Shown: positions 35,078-43,796, numbered from the stretch's first letter. The stretch: 64,000 nt of DNA from an uncultured Clostridia bacterium (GCA_934133165.1 CAKPAW010000001.1:1-64000); one strand, 5' to 3'. Notes: generated by a model from the sequence alone, not told the origin. Numbers and translations are program-made.

Positions 35078-35379
35078 ATTTTCTCCGCTTCTGCATATTG
35101 GTTTTCCTCAAATTGAAAAATATTTTCTAAAATACTGATTGCTTTAAATGCAATTTCTGTTTTACTTACTGACCTAATAGAAGATGTACGTTCTGTTTCA
35201 ATTTCATCTAAATAACTCATTGAAATCCAACAATCGTTATAACAACAAGCCATTGTATAAATAAATTTCTCTAGTTCTTTTTTTGCATTTTTAGAATTTA
35301 GATTTTTTATTATATAACCTGTTTCCTTTCATATTTTTTCTTTAATTTTTTCAAAATTGTTTTTTTCTGTTTTTTTCAT
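35074..35379 (-). pseudogene. Unknown helical protein interrupted by TGA
   Basis: The frame from ATG at 35379 (behind GGAAGGAG) is open for 101 codons except for TGA at codon 17 (35329-35331). The part after it is coherent and helical: K-E-L-E-K-F-I-Y-T-M-A-C-C-Y-N-D-C-W and K-T-E-I-A-F-K-A-I-S-I-L-E-N-I. A Trp would fit the TGA. Whether it is dead or read through is open. It is the gene nearest the right end of the island. Confidence 0.5.
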
Positions 35380-35523
35380 AGTTTTTATTCTCCTTCCTAA
35401 TTGCCGATACTCTTTATCAATTTTAATTTAGTTGGAGGCAAAAATAAAAAACCTAATATTTCTATTAGATTTTTTACTGCTATTTTAAATAATATATATC
35501 GAAAATCGGTTATTTTATGTGCT

Positions 35524-35606
35524 TATTTTGACTGCTACTGGAAAAAATTTATTAAGATTTATTAAAACTTATTAATTTTTTCTTATAATTCCATATTTTC
35601 CAAAAC
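35524..35606. repeat. Right arm-type repeat of the element
   Basis: This is a direct repeat of 21746-21838. Between here and the lysS end lies another TTAAGATTTATTAGATTTTAG-like run. The remainder of 35395-35673 holds only a small hairpin (CCTAATA/TATTAGA) and no gene. Confidence 0.7.
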
Positions 35607-35671
35607 AGTTGTTATAAGTGGCTTTTAGCCGTTATTAGAACTCATTAAGATTTATTAGATTTTAGTAAATG

Positions 35672-35693
35672 TTTTAATTTAAAGGTTTCATCG
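35672..35693 (-). repeat. Right attachment-site repeat (lysS 3' end)
   Basis: These are the last codons and stop of lysS, repeated at 21653-21674 with one difference. This is the presumed integration target. Confidence 0.85.
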
Positions 35694-37164
35694 TAGGGAA
35701 TAGTAATACATCTCTTATTGATGCAGAATCTGTAAGTAACATTACTAATCTGTCTATTCCTATACCTAAACCACCTGTTGGAGGCATTCCATACTCTAAA
35801 GCTGTAACAAAGTCTTCATCCATCATGTTAGCTTCTTCATCTCCTGCGTCTCTTGCTTCCATTTGTTTTTTGAATCTTTCATATTGGTCTATTGGGTCAT
35901 TTAATTCTGAGTAAGCATTTCCATATTCTCTTGCACCAATAAATACTTCAAAACGTTCTGTTAAACGTGGATCTGATGGTTTTCTTTTTGTAAGTGGTGA
36001 AACTTCTACTGGATAATCATATATAAATGTTGGTTGAATTAAAGTTTCTTCAACTTTTGCTTCAAATACTTGATTTATTATTTCTCCTCTTGTTAATTTT
36101 AATTCATCTAATTCTACATGTAATTCTTCTGCTGCTTTTTTAGCTTCTTCGTCAGTTTCAATTGTATTAAAGTCTACACCTGTTACTTCTTTTATAGAAT
36201 CTATCATTGATATTCTTTTCCAAGCTGGTGTTAAATCTATTTCTGTTCCTTGATATGTTATTTTTGTTGTTCCAAGTACTTTTAAGGCTACTTTTGATAT
36301 AATTTCTTCTGTTATATCCATCATATCATTGTAATCTTCATATGCTGAATACAATTCTATGTTTGTAAATTCTGGATTGTGTTTTATATCCATTCCTTCA
36401 TTTCTAAACATTCTACCCATTTCATATACTTTATCAAATCCACCAACTATTAATCTTTTTAGATATAGTTCGTTAGCAATTCTTAAGTACATGTCCATAT
36501 CTAAAGTATTATGATGTGTAATAAATGGTCTAGCTGCTGCTCCACCTGCTATTGTGTTTAATATAGGTGTTTCAACTTCTAAGTATCCTTTTTCGTTTAA
36601 TATATTTTTAACTTCTTGTAATATTTGAATTCTTTTTAAGAATGTATCTTTTACTTCTGGATTCATTATTAAATCTACATATCTTTGACGATAACGTAAG
36701 TCTGTATCTTTTAAACCATGGAATTTTTCAGGAAGTGGTCTTAAAGATTTTGAAAGAAGTGTTACTTCTTTTGCATGTATTGAGATTTCTCCTGTTTTTG
36801 TTTTAAATACAAATCCTGTAATTCCTATAATGTCTCCTATATCATCTTCTTTAAAGTGTTTATAGCTTTCTTCGCCTAATTCATTTATACTAACATAACT
36901 TTGGATTTTTCCATCACCATCTTGTATATGGCAAAATGATGCTTTACCCATTATTCTTTTAGCCATTAATCTTCCTGCAACAGTTACATCTTTTCCTTCT
37001 AATTCTTCATAGTTTTCCACAATTTGTCTGCTTGTGTGTGTACGATTAAATTTTGTTATTTCAAAGGGATTTTTTCCTTCTTCTTTTAATTTGGCTAATT
37101 TATCTCTTCTAATTTGCATTAATTGATTCATATCTACTTCTGGTTCTTGATTTTGATTTTCCAT
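35674..37164 (-). CDS. lysS: Lysyl-tRNA synthetase, class II
   Basis: The protein has 496 residues: an OB-fold anticodon-binding domain (about 55-165), then the class II core with motif 2 (F-R-N-E-G-M-D near 255, H-N-P-E-F-T) and motif 3 (G-L-G-I-G-I-D-R-L near 470). Length is normal and the 3' end is intact despite serving as an integration site. It charges tRNA-Lys. No T-box was seen upstream. Confidence 0.98.
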   Translation of the reverse strand: MENQNQEPEVDMNQLMQIRRDKLAKLKEEGKNPFEITKFNRTHTSRQIVENYEELEGKDVTVAGRLMAKRIMGKASFCHIQDGDGKIQSYVSINELGEESYKHFKEDDIGDIIGITGFVFKTKTGEISIHAKEVTLLSKSLRPLPEKFHGLKDTDLRYRQRYVDLIMNPEVKDTFLKRIQILQEVKNILNEKGYLEVETPILNTIAGGAAARPFITHHNTLDMDMYLRIANELYLKRLIVGGFDKVYEMGRMFRNEGMDIKHNPEFTNIELYSAYEDYNDMMDITEEIISKVALKVLGTTKITYQGTEIDLTPAWKRISMIDSIKEVTGVDFNTIETDEEAKKAAEELHVELDELKLTRGEIINQVFEAKVEETLIQPTFIYDYPVEVSPLTKRKPSDPRLTERFEVFIGAREYGNAYSELNDPIDQYERFKKQMEARDAGDEEANMMDEDFVTALEYGMPPTGGLGIGIDRLVMLLTDSASIRDVLLFPTMKPLN

Positions 37165-37352
37165 AGTTTAAACCTACCTTTTCTTTCATTTTTTTACCAT
37201 TATATTATATAGCATATTTTCTAAAATGTAAACCTTAATTTCAATAAAATTAAGGTAATTTCCTTTATGTTTAACTATTATACATTATTAATTATAATTA
37301 CTTTTTATATCTTAAATAGATTTTAAGATTTAATTTCTCATATAAAAGGAGA

Positions 37353-37390
37353 AAACAAGGAAATTGCAATGCTTTCTCCTTGTTTTTTTC
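37353..37390 (-). terminator. Terminator after the 3D-domain gene
   Basis: AAACAAGGA arms pair with TCCTTGTTT around an internal loop, directly behind the stop at 37391. The rest of 37165-37352 holds a small TTAAGG/CCTTAA hairpin and no gene. Confidence 0.6.
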
Positions 37391-38080
37391 TTAATCATTT
37401 GGAATGTAAATATATGCTTCTAGTGACTTTCTCCCAAATTGAATCGCTTCTTCGTGGGTATTGAAGAATACATCAAGTTTTTCGTTTGAAATAGCTCCAC
37501 CTCTGTCTTCTACTACAAACCAGCCACCATTTGGCTTATCTACTAAAGCAGGAATATAAATGATTGTTCCTATTGGATAATCCTTTCCTGCTGCAACTGT
37601 ATGCCATGCTGTTGCCATTTTTCCAGATGCTGTTTTTCCATCTGTCTTACCACAACATATTTCACATGAACAATATGCTGAAGTATTCAATGTCGTAGTG
37701 ATTGGTGTGATATTTTCTACTTCCTGTATTAAGTTTTCTGGTTTTACATATTTTACATTCTTTTCTTTTTGTTTTGAATTATTTGTTAATACGTTTGCAT
37801 TTTCTTCTGTAATTACTACTTCTTCAAGGCTCTCTTTTTGAACCATTAATGTTGGATATTCTGCCTTTGGTACAGGTAGTGAATCTATGTATCTTCCTAA
37901 CATTTCTTTTACTGGTATTCGTTGTATAGGAACACTTACATACGTTATTTCAGACTCTACTTTATTTCCATACACTACAATAATAGTTATAACTACAATA
38001 AAAATAAATGCTATTGCTGTCATTCCTCTAACAAATACTTCATTCCAAAATTCTTCTTCCCGTCTTTTGCAATTGTTCAT
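37391..38080 (-). CDS. Membrane-anchored 3D-domain (YabE/YocH-like) wall protein
   Basis: The protein has 229 residues, with one membrane helix (about 19-38), a linker and a C-terminal 3D domain (about 135-228). The domain has T-A-Y-C-S-C-E-I-C-C-G, T-A-S-G, A-A-G-K-D-Y-P-I-G-T and V-E-D-R-G-G then K-L-D-V-F-F, which hold the conserved Asp residues. The fold is MltA-like and such proteins act in peptidoglycan remodelling or spore germination. Four Cys in the first motif are unusual for Bacillus members but common in clostridia. Confidence 0.88.
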   Translation of the reverse strand: MNNCKRREEEFWNEVFVRGMTAIAFIFIVVITIIVVYGNKVESEITYVSVPIQRIPVKEMLGRYIDSLPVPKAEYPTLMVQKESLEEVVITEENANVLTNNSKQKEKNVKYVKPENLIQEVENITPITTTLNTSAYCSCEICCGKTDGKTASGKMATAWHTVAAGKDYPIGTIIYIPALVDKPNGGWFVVEDRGGAISNEKLDVFFNTHEEAIQFGRKSLEAYIYIPND

Positions 38081-38196
38081 TTCCTTATCTCCTTTTATAA
38101 TCTAACCAATTAGTTTCTTTATAGTTTCTATGAACTTATATTATATATTATAACACAAATTACATAAAATTTCAAATTATGTAACTTATTCAATAT

Positions 38197-38224
38197 AAAA
38201 AGCAAGAAATTTTTTCTTGCTTTT
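38197..38224 (-). terminator. Terminator of the 30-residue peptide gene
   Basis: AAGCAAGAAA pairs with TTTCTTGCTT plus a T run, starting at the stop of the small gene. Confidence 0.85.
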
Positions 38225-38316
38225 CACGATAGTTTTTCTAATAACTTGCTTGCTATTAGCATAACTAATGCACCATATACAACTCCATGAAGAATAGTTC
38301 TTTTTCCTAATGACAT
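38224..38316 (-). CDS. 30-residue membrane peptide
   Basis: This is a short open frame: ATG at 38316 behind ATGGAGGAAAAG, ending TGA at 38224. It encodes a basic head (M-S-L-G-K-R-T-I-L-H), a hydrophobic helix (G-V-V-Y-G-A-L-V-M-L-I-A) and K-L-L-E-K-L-S. It has its own strong ribosome binding site and its own terminator, which argues for a real gene. The function is unknown. It is one of very few genes here ending in TGA. Confidence 0.65.
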   Translation of the reverse strand: MSLGKRTILHGVVYGALVMLIASKLLEKLS

Positions 38317-38469
38317 ATTCTTTTCCTCCATATTATCTTTGTGTGTATTTATTGTTAACTATTTTTCTATAAAACTATGTAATATATTATAGCATTTTTA
38401 TGTTGTATTTTCAAGTATTTTATTGTTTTTTTACATTTTTATCCATATATATTTTATTTTTTTCATATT

Positions 38470-40098
38470 TTATACTGCTACTCTTAACTGTTTAGCATGT
38501 TCAATAGATATTTCATTTACATCTCCACTTGCTATTCTTGCTATTTCTCTTATTACTTTTTCTTCATCTAATCTCTCTATTTTTGTTCTAGTTTTATCAT
38601 TTTCTACTTCTTTACTAATGTAATAATTATAATCTCCTTTAGCTGCTATAGTTGCTAAATGTGTTACACATAATATTTGGTGCTTTCTTGCTATATTTTT
38701 CATTTTAATGCTTACTGCCTTTGCTGCTTTTCCACTAATTCCTGTATCTATTTCATCAAATATTAGAACTGGCACTTTATCTACATCTGCTAAAACTGAT
38801 TTTATTCCAAGCATTATTCTAGACATTTCTCCACCTGATGCAATTTTTATAAGTGATTTTTCTTCTTCTCCTATATTTGTTGCAATCATAAATTCTACTA
38901 TATCTAAACCATTTTTGTTAAATTCATTTTCTGTATTAAAATCTATTTTTACATTAAATTTTGCATTTGGCATTTCTAAATCTGCTAGTTCTTGATTAAT
39001 TTTATTTGATAATTCTTTAGCACATTCATTTCTAATTTGATTCATTTTATTTGCTAACGTGCTCATTTTTTCTTCTATTTTGCTTAATTCTTGTTTTAAT
39101 TTATTATTTATTTCATCTAAATTTTCTATTTCGTAAATTTCATTTTCTATTTGTTCTTTGTATTTTAATATTTCTTCTATACTATTTCCATATTTTCTTT
39201 TTAAAGAATATATTAAATCCAATCTTTCTTCAAGTTCATTTCTTTCCTCTTCATTAAAATATACATCTTCTTTCATTTGTGAAATATCTCTACTTAGTTC
39301 TTGTATGTCATAATATATATTTTTTAATTCACTTAATTTTTGACTATATGTTTCATCAATATTTTCAATTTTTTCTAATGCTCTAATAGCTGAATTTATT
39401 CCATCTATAGCTTGCTCTGATAAAGTATTATCAGCTACTTCTAAATTTTCTACTATTTTTTCTGAATTCATTATTATTTTTCTTTGTTCTTCTAGTTTTT
39501 CATCTTCTCCAACTTTTAAATTTACATCTTCTATTTCCTTCAATTGATATTCTAATAGGTCTAATTTTCTCTGTTTTTCTTTATCATCTCCATAATTATT
39601 TTTCAATTCTATTTTTATTTCATTATATCTTTTAAATAATTCTCTATATTCTTTTTTAATATTTAATATTTTTTCACCTATAAAACTATCTAAATAGCCA
39701 ATATGAGATGTTTTGTCCATAATTGTTTGATTGTCATTTTGCCCATGAATATCTATTATTTGCTTCATAAATTCTTTAAGTTCACTTACTGTTACTAATC
39801 TGCCATTTATTTTACAAGAATTTCTACCATTTGTATAAATTTCCCTTGAAACTATAATATTACCATCTATTGAGTTTTGATTTTCTGGCATATAAATTGA
39901 TGCCTCTACATATGAATATTCTTCACCTTTTCTAATCATTTCTTTTGAAAATCTATTACCACAAATTATTCCTAATGAATCTATTATTAATGTTTTTCCT
40001 GCTCCTGTTTCTCCTGTTAGAACATTAAAACCATTTTCTAAATTTATGCTTAAATTATCTATAATTCCTATATTTTTTATTTGTATTGTACTAATCAT
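38470..40098 (-). CDS. recN: DNA repair protein RecN
   Basis: The start is taken at 40098, behind GGAGG. The protein has about 542 residues: an SMC-like ATPase with Walker A G-E-T-G-A-G-K-T near 30, a long central coiled coil, C-terminal signature A-S-G-G-E-M-S-R near 425 and Walker B V-L-I-F-D-E-I-D-T-G near 458. RecN gathers DNA ends at double-strand breaks. It is usually SOS controlled, and a LexA-box-like palindrome and a hairpin cover its ribosome binding site. Confidence 0.96.
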   Translation of the reverse strand: MISTIQIKNIGIIDNLSINLENGFNVLTGETGAGKTLIIDSLGIICGNRFSKEMIRKGEEYSYVEASIYMPENQNSIDGNIIVSREIYTNGRNSCKINGRLVTVSELKEFMKQIIDIHGQNDNQTIMDKTSHIGYLDSFIGEKILNIKKEYRELFKRYNEIKIELKNNYGDDKEKQRKLDLLEYQLKEIEDVNLKVGEDEKLEEQRKIIMNSEKIVENLEVADNTLSEQAIDGINSAIRALEKIENIDETYSQKLSELKNIYYDIQELSRDISQMKEDVYFNEEERNELEERLDLIYSLKRKYGNSIEEILKYKEQIENEIYEIENLDEINNKLKQELSKIEEKMSTLANKMNQIRNECAKELSNKINQELADLEMPNAKFNVKIDFNTENEFNKNGLDIVEFMIATNIGEEEKSLIKIASGGEMSRIMLGIKSVLADVDKVPVLIFDEIDTGISGKAAKAVSIKMKNIARKHQILCVTHLATIAAKGDYNYYISKEVENDKTRTKIERLDEEKVIREIARIASGDVNEISIEHAKQLRVAV

Positions 40099-40103
40099 AT
40101 AAA

Positions 40104-40141
40104 AATACCTCCACACGAATTATTGTTCGTATGAAGGTATT
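40104..40141 (-). promoter_or_regulatory. recN hairpin over ribosome binding site, with LexA-like palindrome
   Basis: A 16-bp stem with two or three G-U pairs and a six-base loop encloses the recN GGAGG. Its centre, CGAACAATAATTCG (40116-40129), resembles the Gram-positive LexA box, differing at one conserved base. It could act as DNA operator, RNA switch, or both. Confidence 0.6.
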
Positions 40142-40261
40142 ATATATTTCGAATTTATGTTTGTCAATACTTTTTATGAAAATTTGTTTGTTATTATTTA
40201 TTTTCATTTATATAATTATTATTTATGTAAAGGACAAAAGTAACCCGTTTACAAATGTCCT

Positions 40262-41425
40262 TTATCCAAATATTCCTCTTTTCTTTATTGGTGGCTGTTC
40301 GTTCATTGTTTTTGCAAGTTCCATTAATATATCTCTTTGTTCTTTGCTTAAACGTTTTGGAACCTGTACTTGTACAGTAAATACGAAATCACCTTGATAA
40401 TTTCCATTTACTGATTTAAATCCTTTATTTCTTATTACAAATTTTGTTCCTGTTTGTGTTCCTTCTGGTATTCTATATGTTTCTTTTGTTCCATCCACCA
40501 TAGGAATTTGAAGATCTGCCCCTAGTGTAGCCTGTGTGAAAGTAATTGGCACATCACATAGTACTTTATCTCCTTGTCTTGTGAAGATACTATGTTTTTT
40601 CAAACGTACTACTATGTATAAATCACCTTTTGCTCCACCTTTTTCACCAGGTTCTCCTTCATTTCTTAATACTATTGTTTGATTGTCATCTATTCCTGCT
40701 GGAATTTTTATTTTTATTCTAGCTTGTTTTCTAACTTTTCCTTTACCTTTACAGTTTTCACATGGTTCTTTTATTACAGTACCAGTTCCATGGCAGTTTG
40801 TACATGGTCTTTGTGTTTGCATTTGACCTAAAATCGTATTTTGTACTTGTGTTATTGTACCTGTTCCATGACACATACTACAAGTTTCTGCATGAGTTCC
40901 AGGTTTTGCACCACTTCCGTGACATGTAGAACATGTTTCGTTTCTATTTAATAGTATTTCTTTTTCTACTCCTGAAAAAGCTTCTTCAAAAGTAATATCT
41001 ATACTTGCTTTTAAGTCTGCACCTTTGGTTGGTCCTCTGTTTGCTCTAGAATTTCTTCCTCCAAAGCCTCCTCCAAAGAAAGATGAGAATATATCACCTA
41101 AATCTCCAAAGTCGTCAAAACCTGAAGAACTATATGAATAATATCCTCCTCCGAAAGGACCTCCTGCTCCAGCTCCAGAACCTCCACCAAATCCTTGTGG
41201 TCCATCAAAACCAAATTGATCATACATTCTTCTTTTTTGAGGATCTGATAAGTTTTCATATGCTTCATTTACTTCTTTAAATTTTTCTTCTGCTTCTTTT
41301 TTATTGTCTGGATTGGCATCTGGATGATATTTTTTAGCAAGTTTTCTATATGCTTTTTTTAATTCTTCGTCTGTGGCATTTTTATTTACACCTAATACTT
41401 CATAGTAATCTCTTTTTGTTGCCAT
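40262..41425 (-). CDS. dnaJ: Chaperone DnaJ
   Basis: The protein has 387 residues: J domain with H-P-D near 34, a Gly/Phe-rich region (about 75-135), four zinc repeats C-x-x-C-x-G-x-G (about 160-230) and a C-terminal substrate domain. It stimulates the DnaK ATPase and delivers substrates. It is last in the heat-shock operon, behind a GGGG/CCCC terminator-like hairpin gap after dnaK. Confidence 0.98.
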   Translation of the reverse strand: MATKRDYYEVLGVNKNATDEELKKAYRKLAKKYHPDANPDNKKEAEEKFKEVNEAYENLSDPQKRRMYDQFGFDGPQGFGGGSGAGAGGPFGGGYYSYSSSGFDDFGDLGDIFSSFFGGGFGGRNSRANRGPTKGADLKASIDITFEEAFSGVEKEILLNRNETCSTCHGSGAKPGTHAETCSMCHGTGTITQVQNTILGQMQTQRPCTNCHGTGTVIKEPCENCKGKGKVRKQARIKIKIPAGIDDNQTIVLRNEGEPGEKGGAKGDLYIVVRLKKHSIFTRQGDKVLCDVPITFTQATLGADLQIPMVDGTKETYRIPEGTQTGTKFVIRNKGFKSVNGNYQGDFVFTVQVQVPKRLSKEQRDILMELAKTMNEQPPIKKRGIFG

Positions 41426-41547
41426 CTTTTCCTCCTAACCCCAAAAACACCAGGTTAATTTAGGGTAAAGTTTTTATTTATATTACAATTACCCCAAAAG
41501 TACCTGGCCCTTTTGGGGTAAAATATATTTTTATATTTTATTTTTCA

Positions 41548-41580
41548 ACTGTTTTTTTGCTCCGTCCCCAAATACAGTTT
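41548..41580. repeat. GTCCCC repeat, same type as 63143-63175
   Basis: CTGTTTTTTTGCTCCGTCCCC followed by a complementary ACAG arm. The same block recurs downstream of secY with two or three differences. Confidence 0.65.
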
Positions 41581-43444
41581 ATTTATTATCTCCGTTGTCT
41601 TCTACTTTGTAGTCTGCATCATATACATTTCCGTTTTCATCAACATTTGGTCCTGCTGTATTTGCATCTGCACCAGCATTTGCTCCATTTGCTGCGTTAG
41701 CTTGTGCTTGAGCTTGTGAATATAATTTTTCAGATATTGCATAAAATGCTGTTGTTAATTTTTCTGTTGCTTGTTTAATAGCTTCTACATCTGTACCTTC
41801 TAATGCTTTTTTAACATTTGCTATTTCTTCTTCAACTTTAGCTTTTTCTTCTCCGCTTATCTTATCTCCTAATTCTCCTAATGTTTTTTCTGAGTTATAT
41901 ACTAAGCTTTCTGCATTATTTCTAGCTTCAATTTCATCTTTCTTTTTCTTGTCTTCTTCAGCATGTGCTTCTGCATCTTTAACAGCTTTATCTATATCTT
42001 CATCTGTTAAGTTTGTAGATGCTGTAATTGATACATTTTGGCTATTTCCTGTTGCCATATCTTTTGCAGATACGTGAACTATACCATTTGCATCTATATC
42101 AAATGTTACTTCAATTTGTGGTACTCCACGTGGTGCTGCTGGAATTCCTGTTAATTGGAATCTTCCTAATGTTTTGTTGTATGCAGCCATTTCACGTTCA
42201 CCTTGTAATACGTGTACTTCTACTGATGTTTGACCATCTGCTGCTGTTGAGAATATTTGTGATTTTTTAGTTGGTATTGTTGTATTTCTTTCGATTAATT
42301 TTGTAAATACTCCACCATAAGTTTCAATACCTAATGATAATGGTGTTACGTCTAATAATACTAAGTCTTTAACATCTCCTGATAATACACCACCTTGAAT
42401 TGCTGCACCAATTGCAACACATTCATCTGGGTTTATTCCCTTATCTGGTTCTTTTCCTGTTATTTTCTTAACCATTTCTTGTACGCATGGTACACGAGTT
42501 GAACCACCAACTAATAATACTTTGTGGATATCTGCTGAAGTTACTCCAGCATCTTTCATAGCTTGTTCTACTGGTATTCTTGTTGCATCTACTAAGTCTG
42601 AAATTAATTCTTCAAATTTAGCTCTAGATAATGTAATATCTAAGTGTTTTGGTCCTGTTGCATCTGCTGTAATAAATGGTAAGTTTATTTGTGTTTGTTG
42701 CATTCCAGATAATTCTATTTTAGCTTTTTCTGCAGCTTCTTTTAGACGTTGCATTGCCATTTTATCTGATGCTAAATCTATTCCATTTGATTTTTTGAAT
42801 TCTGAAATTAGGTAATCTATAATTCTTTGGTCGAAGTCATCTCCACCTAAATGAGTATTACCATTTGTAGCTAAAACTTCAAATACACCATCACCAATAT
42901 CTAGAATAGAAACATCGAATGTTCCTCCACCTAAGTCATAAATCATAATTTTTTGATCTTGGTCTTCTTTATCCATACCAAATGCTAAAGCTGCTGCTGT
43001 TGGTTCGTTTATAATTCTTAATACTTCAAGACCTGCTATTTTACCTGCATCTTTAGTTGCTTGTCTTTGGCTATCACTAAAGTATGCTGGAACTGTGATA
43101 ACAGCTTGTGTTACTTTTTGTCCTAAATAATTTTCTGCATCTGTTTTTAATTTTTGTAATATCATTGCAGATATTTCTTGTGGAGAAAAGCTATCTCCAT
43201 CAATATTTACTTTTTCGTTTGTTCCCATTTTTCTTTTAATTGAAATGATTGTATGGTCTGGGTTTGTAACTGCTTGACGTTTTGCAATTTGACCTACTAA
43301 TCTTTCTCCATTGTTTGAAAATGCTACTACAGATGGAGTTGTTCTGTTACCTTCTGCGTTTGGTATTACAACTGGTTCTCCACCTTCCATAACTGCTACA
43401 CAACTATTTGTTGTTCCTAAATCGATTCCTATAATTTTTCCCAT
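41579..43444 (-). CDS. dnaK: Chaperone DnaK (Hsp70)
   Basis: The protein has 621 residues. The nucleotide-binding domain opens G-I-D-L-G-T-T-N-S-C and has I-M-I-Y-D-L-G-G-G-T-F-D near 170. The substrate domain starts near 365. It lacks the extra 24 residues of Gram-negative DnaK, as expected for Firmicutes. The tail is Ala/Asn-rich and ends V-E-D-N-G-D-N-K. It is part of hrcA-grpE-dnaK-dnaJ. Confidence 0.99.
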   Translation of the reverse strand: MGKIIGIDLGTTNSCVAVMEGGEPVVIPNAEGNRTTPSVVAFSNNGERLVGQIAKRQAVTNPDHTIISIKRKMGTNEKVNIDGDSFSPQEISAMILQKLKTDAENYLGQKVTQAVITVPAYFSDSQRQATKDAGKIAGLEVLRIINEPTAAALAFGMDKEDQDQKIMIYDLGGGTFDVSILDIGDGVFEVLATNGNTHLGGDDFDQRIIDYLISEFKKSNGIDLASDKMAMQRLKEAAEKAKIELSGMQQTQINLPFITADATGPKHLDITLSRAKFEELISDLVDATRIPVEQAMKDAGVTSADIHKVLLVGGSTRVPCVQEMVKKITGKEPDKGINPDECVAIGAAIQGGVLSGDVKDLVLLDVTPLSLGIETYGGVFTKLIERNTTIPTKKSQIFSTAADGQTSVEVHVLQGEREMAAYNKTLGRFQLTGIPAAPRGVPQIEVTFDIDANGIVHVSAKDMATGNSQNVSITASTNLTDEDIDKAVKDAEAHAEEDKKKKDEIEARNNAESLVYNSEKTLGELGDKISGEEKAKVEEEIANVKKALEGTDVEAIKQATEKLTTAFYAISEKLYSQAQAQANAANGANAGADANTAGPNVDENGNVYDADYKVEDNGDNK

Positions 43445-43701
43445 AATAATTTACTTCCTTTCTTTGAACATTAGGGACGGTCCTTTTCGTTCCGAAATCG
43501 GAACACTTGTGACACTCCTTATTTGTTCTTTTTTATATTTTTATATAATTTGAAACCTTCTATTGGTTGGTTTCATAAGATTTCCGTAATTTTTTATACG
43601 TCCATCTTAAAATTAATAACTAATTTAATATTTTAATATTTTAAAAGTTACAAAGTGCTTTTTATATTTCTTAAATTTATCAAAAACAAGTATTGTTAGG
43701 C

Positions 43702-43764
43702 AAATCCATACTTAATAACCGGAGGCGTACTTTTTGTACGTCGAGGATTATTAATGTTGGATTT
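43702..43764 (-). repeat. Long imperfect hairpin between grpE and dnaK
   Basis: The outer arms AAATCC/GGATTT, middle TTAATAA/TTATTAA and inner CGTAC/GTACG pair around AAAAA. It lies in a 352-base gap where most relatives have almost none. GC is locally high. It could be a REP-like insertion or an RNA processing site that sets different levels of grpE and dnaK. A GGGACGG/GTTCCGA repeat lies nearer dnaK (about 43468-43520). Confidence 0.6.
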
Positions 43765-43796
43765 AACGACACAAGACGAAGCTTTTCATAAATTTT

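Larger units (their letters stand above)
21653..35693. mobile_element. 14-kb integrated element at the 3' end of lysS
   Basis: A 22-bp direct repeat (21 of 22 identical) flanks the region. One copy is the genuine lysS 3' end (35672-35693) and the other is a stray copy at 21653-21674. Just inside each copy is a second direct repeat of 80-90 bp containing TTTTGACTGCTAC and TTATTAAAACTTATTAA, like integrase arm sites. The interior differs from its surroundings: small orphan genes, recurring junction linkers, twin promoter units and many broken genes. No integrase, relaxase or replication gene was recognised. It is either a relic or a passenger using an integrase in trans. Confidence 0.82.

Noticed and set aside
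31464..35379. The whole island written in a code where TGA means Trp
   Set aside because: Long intact island genes (ABC exporter, MFS, fusion hydrolase) use TGG for Trp and contain no internal TGA, so a full recoding is not supported.
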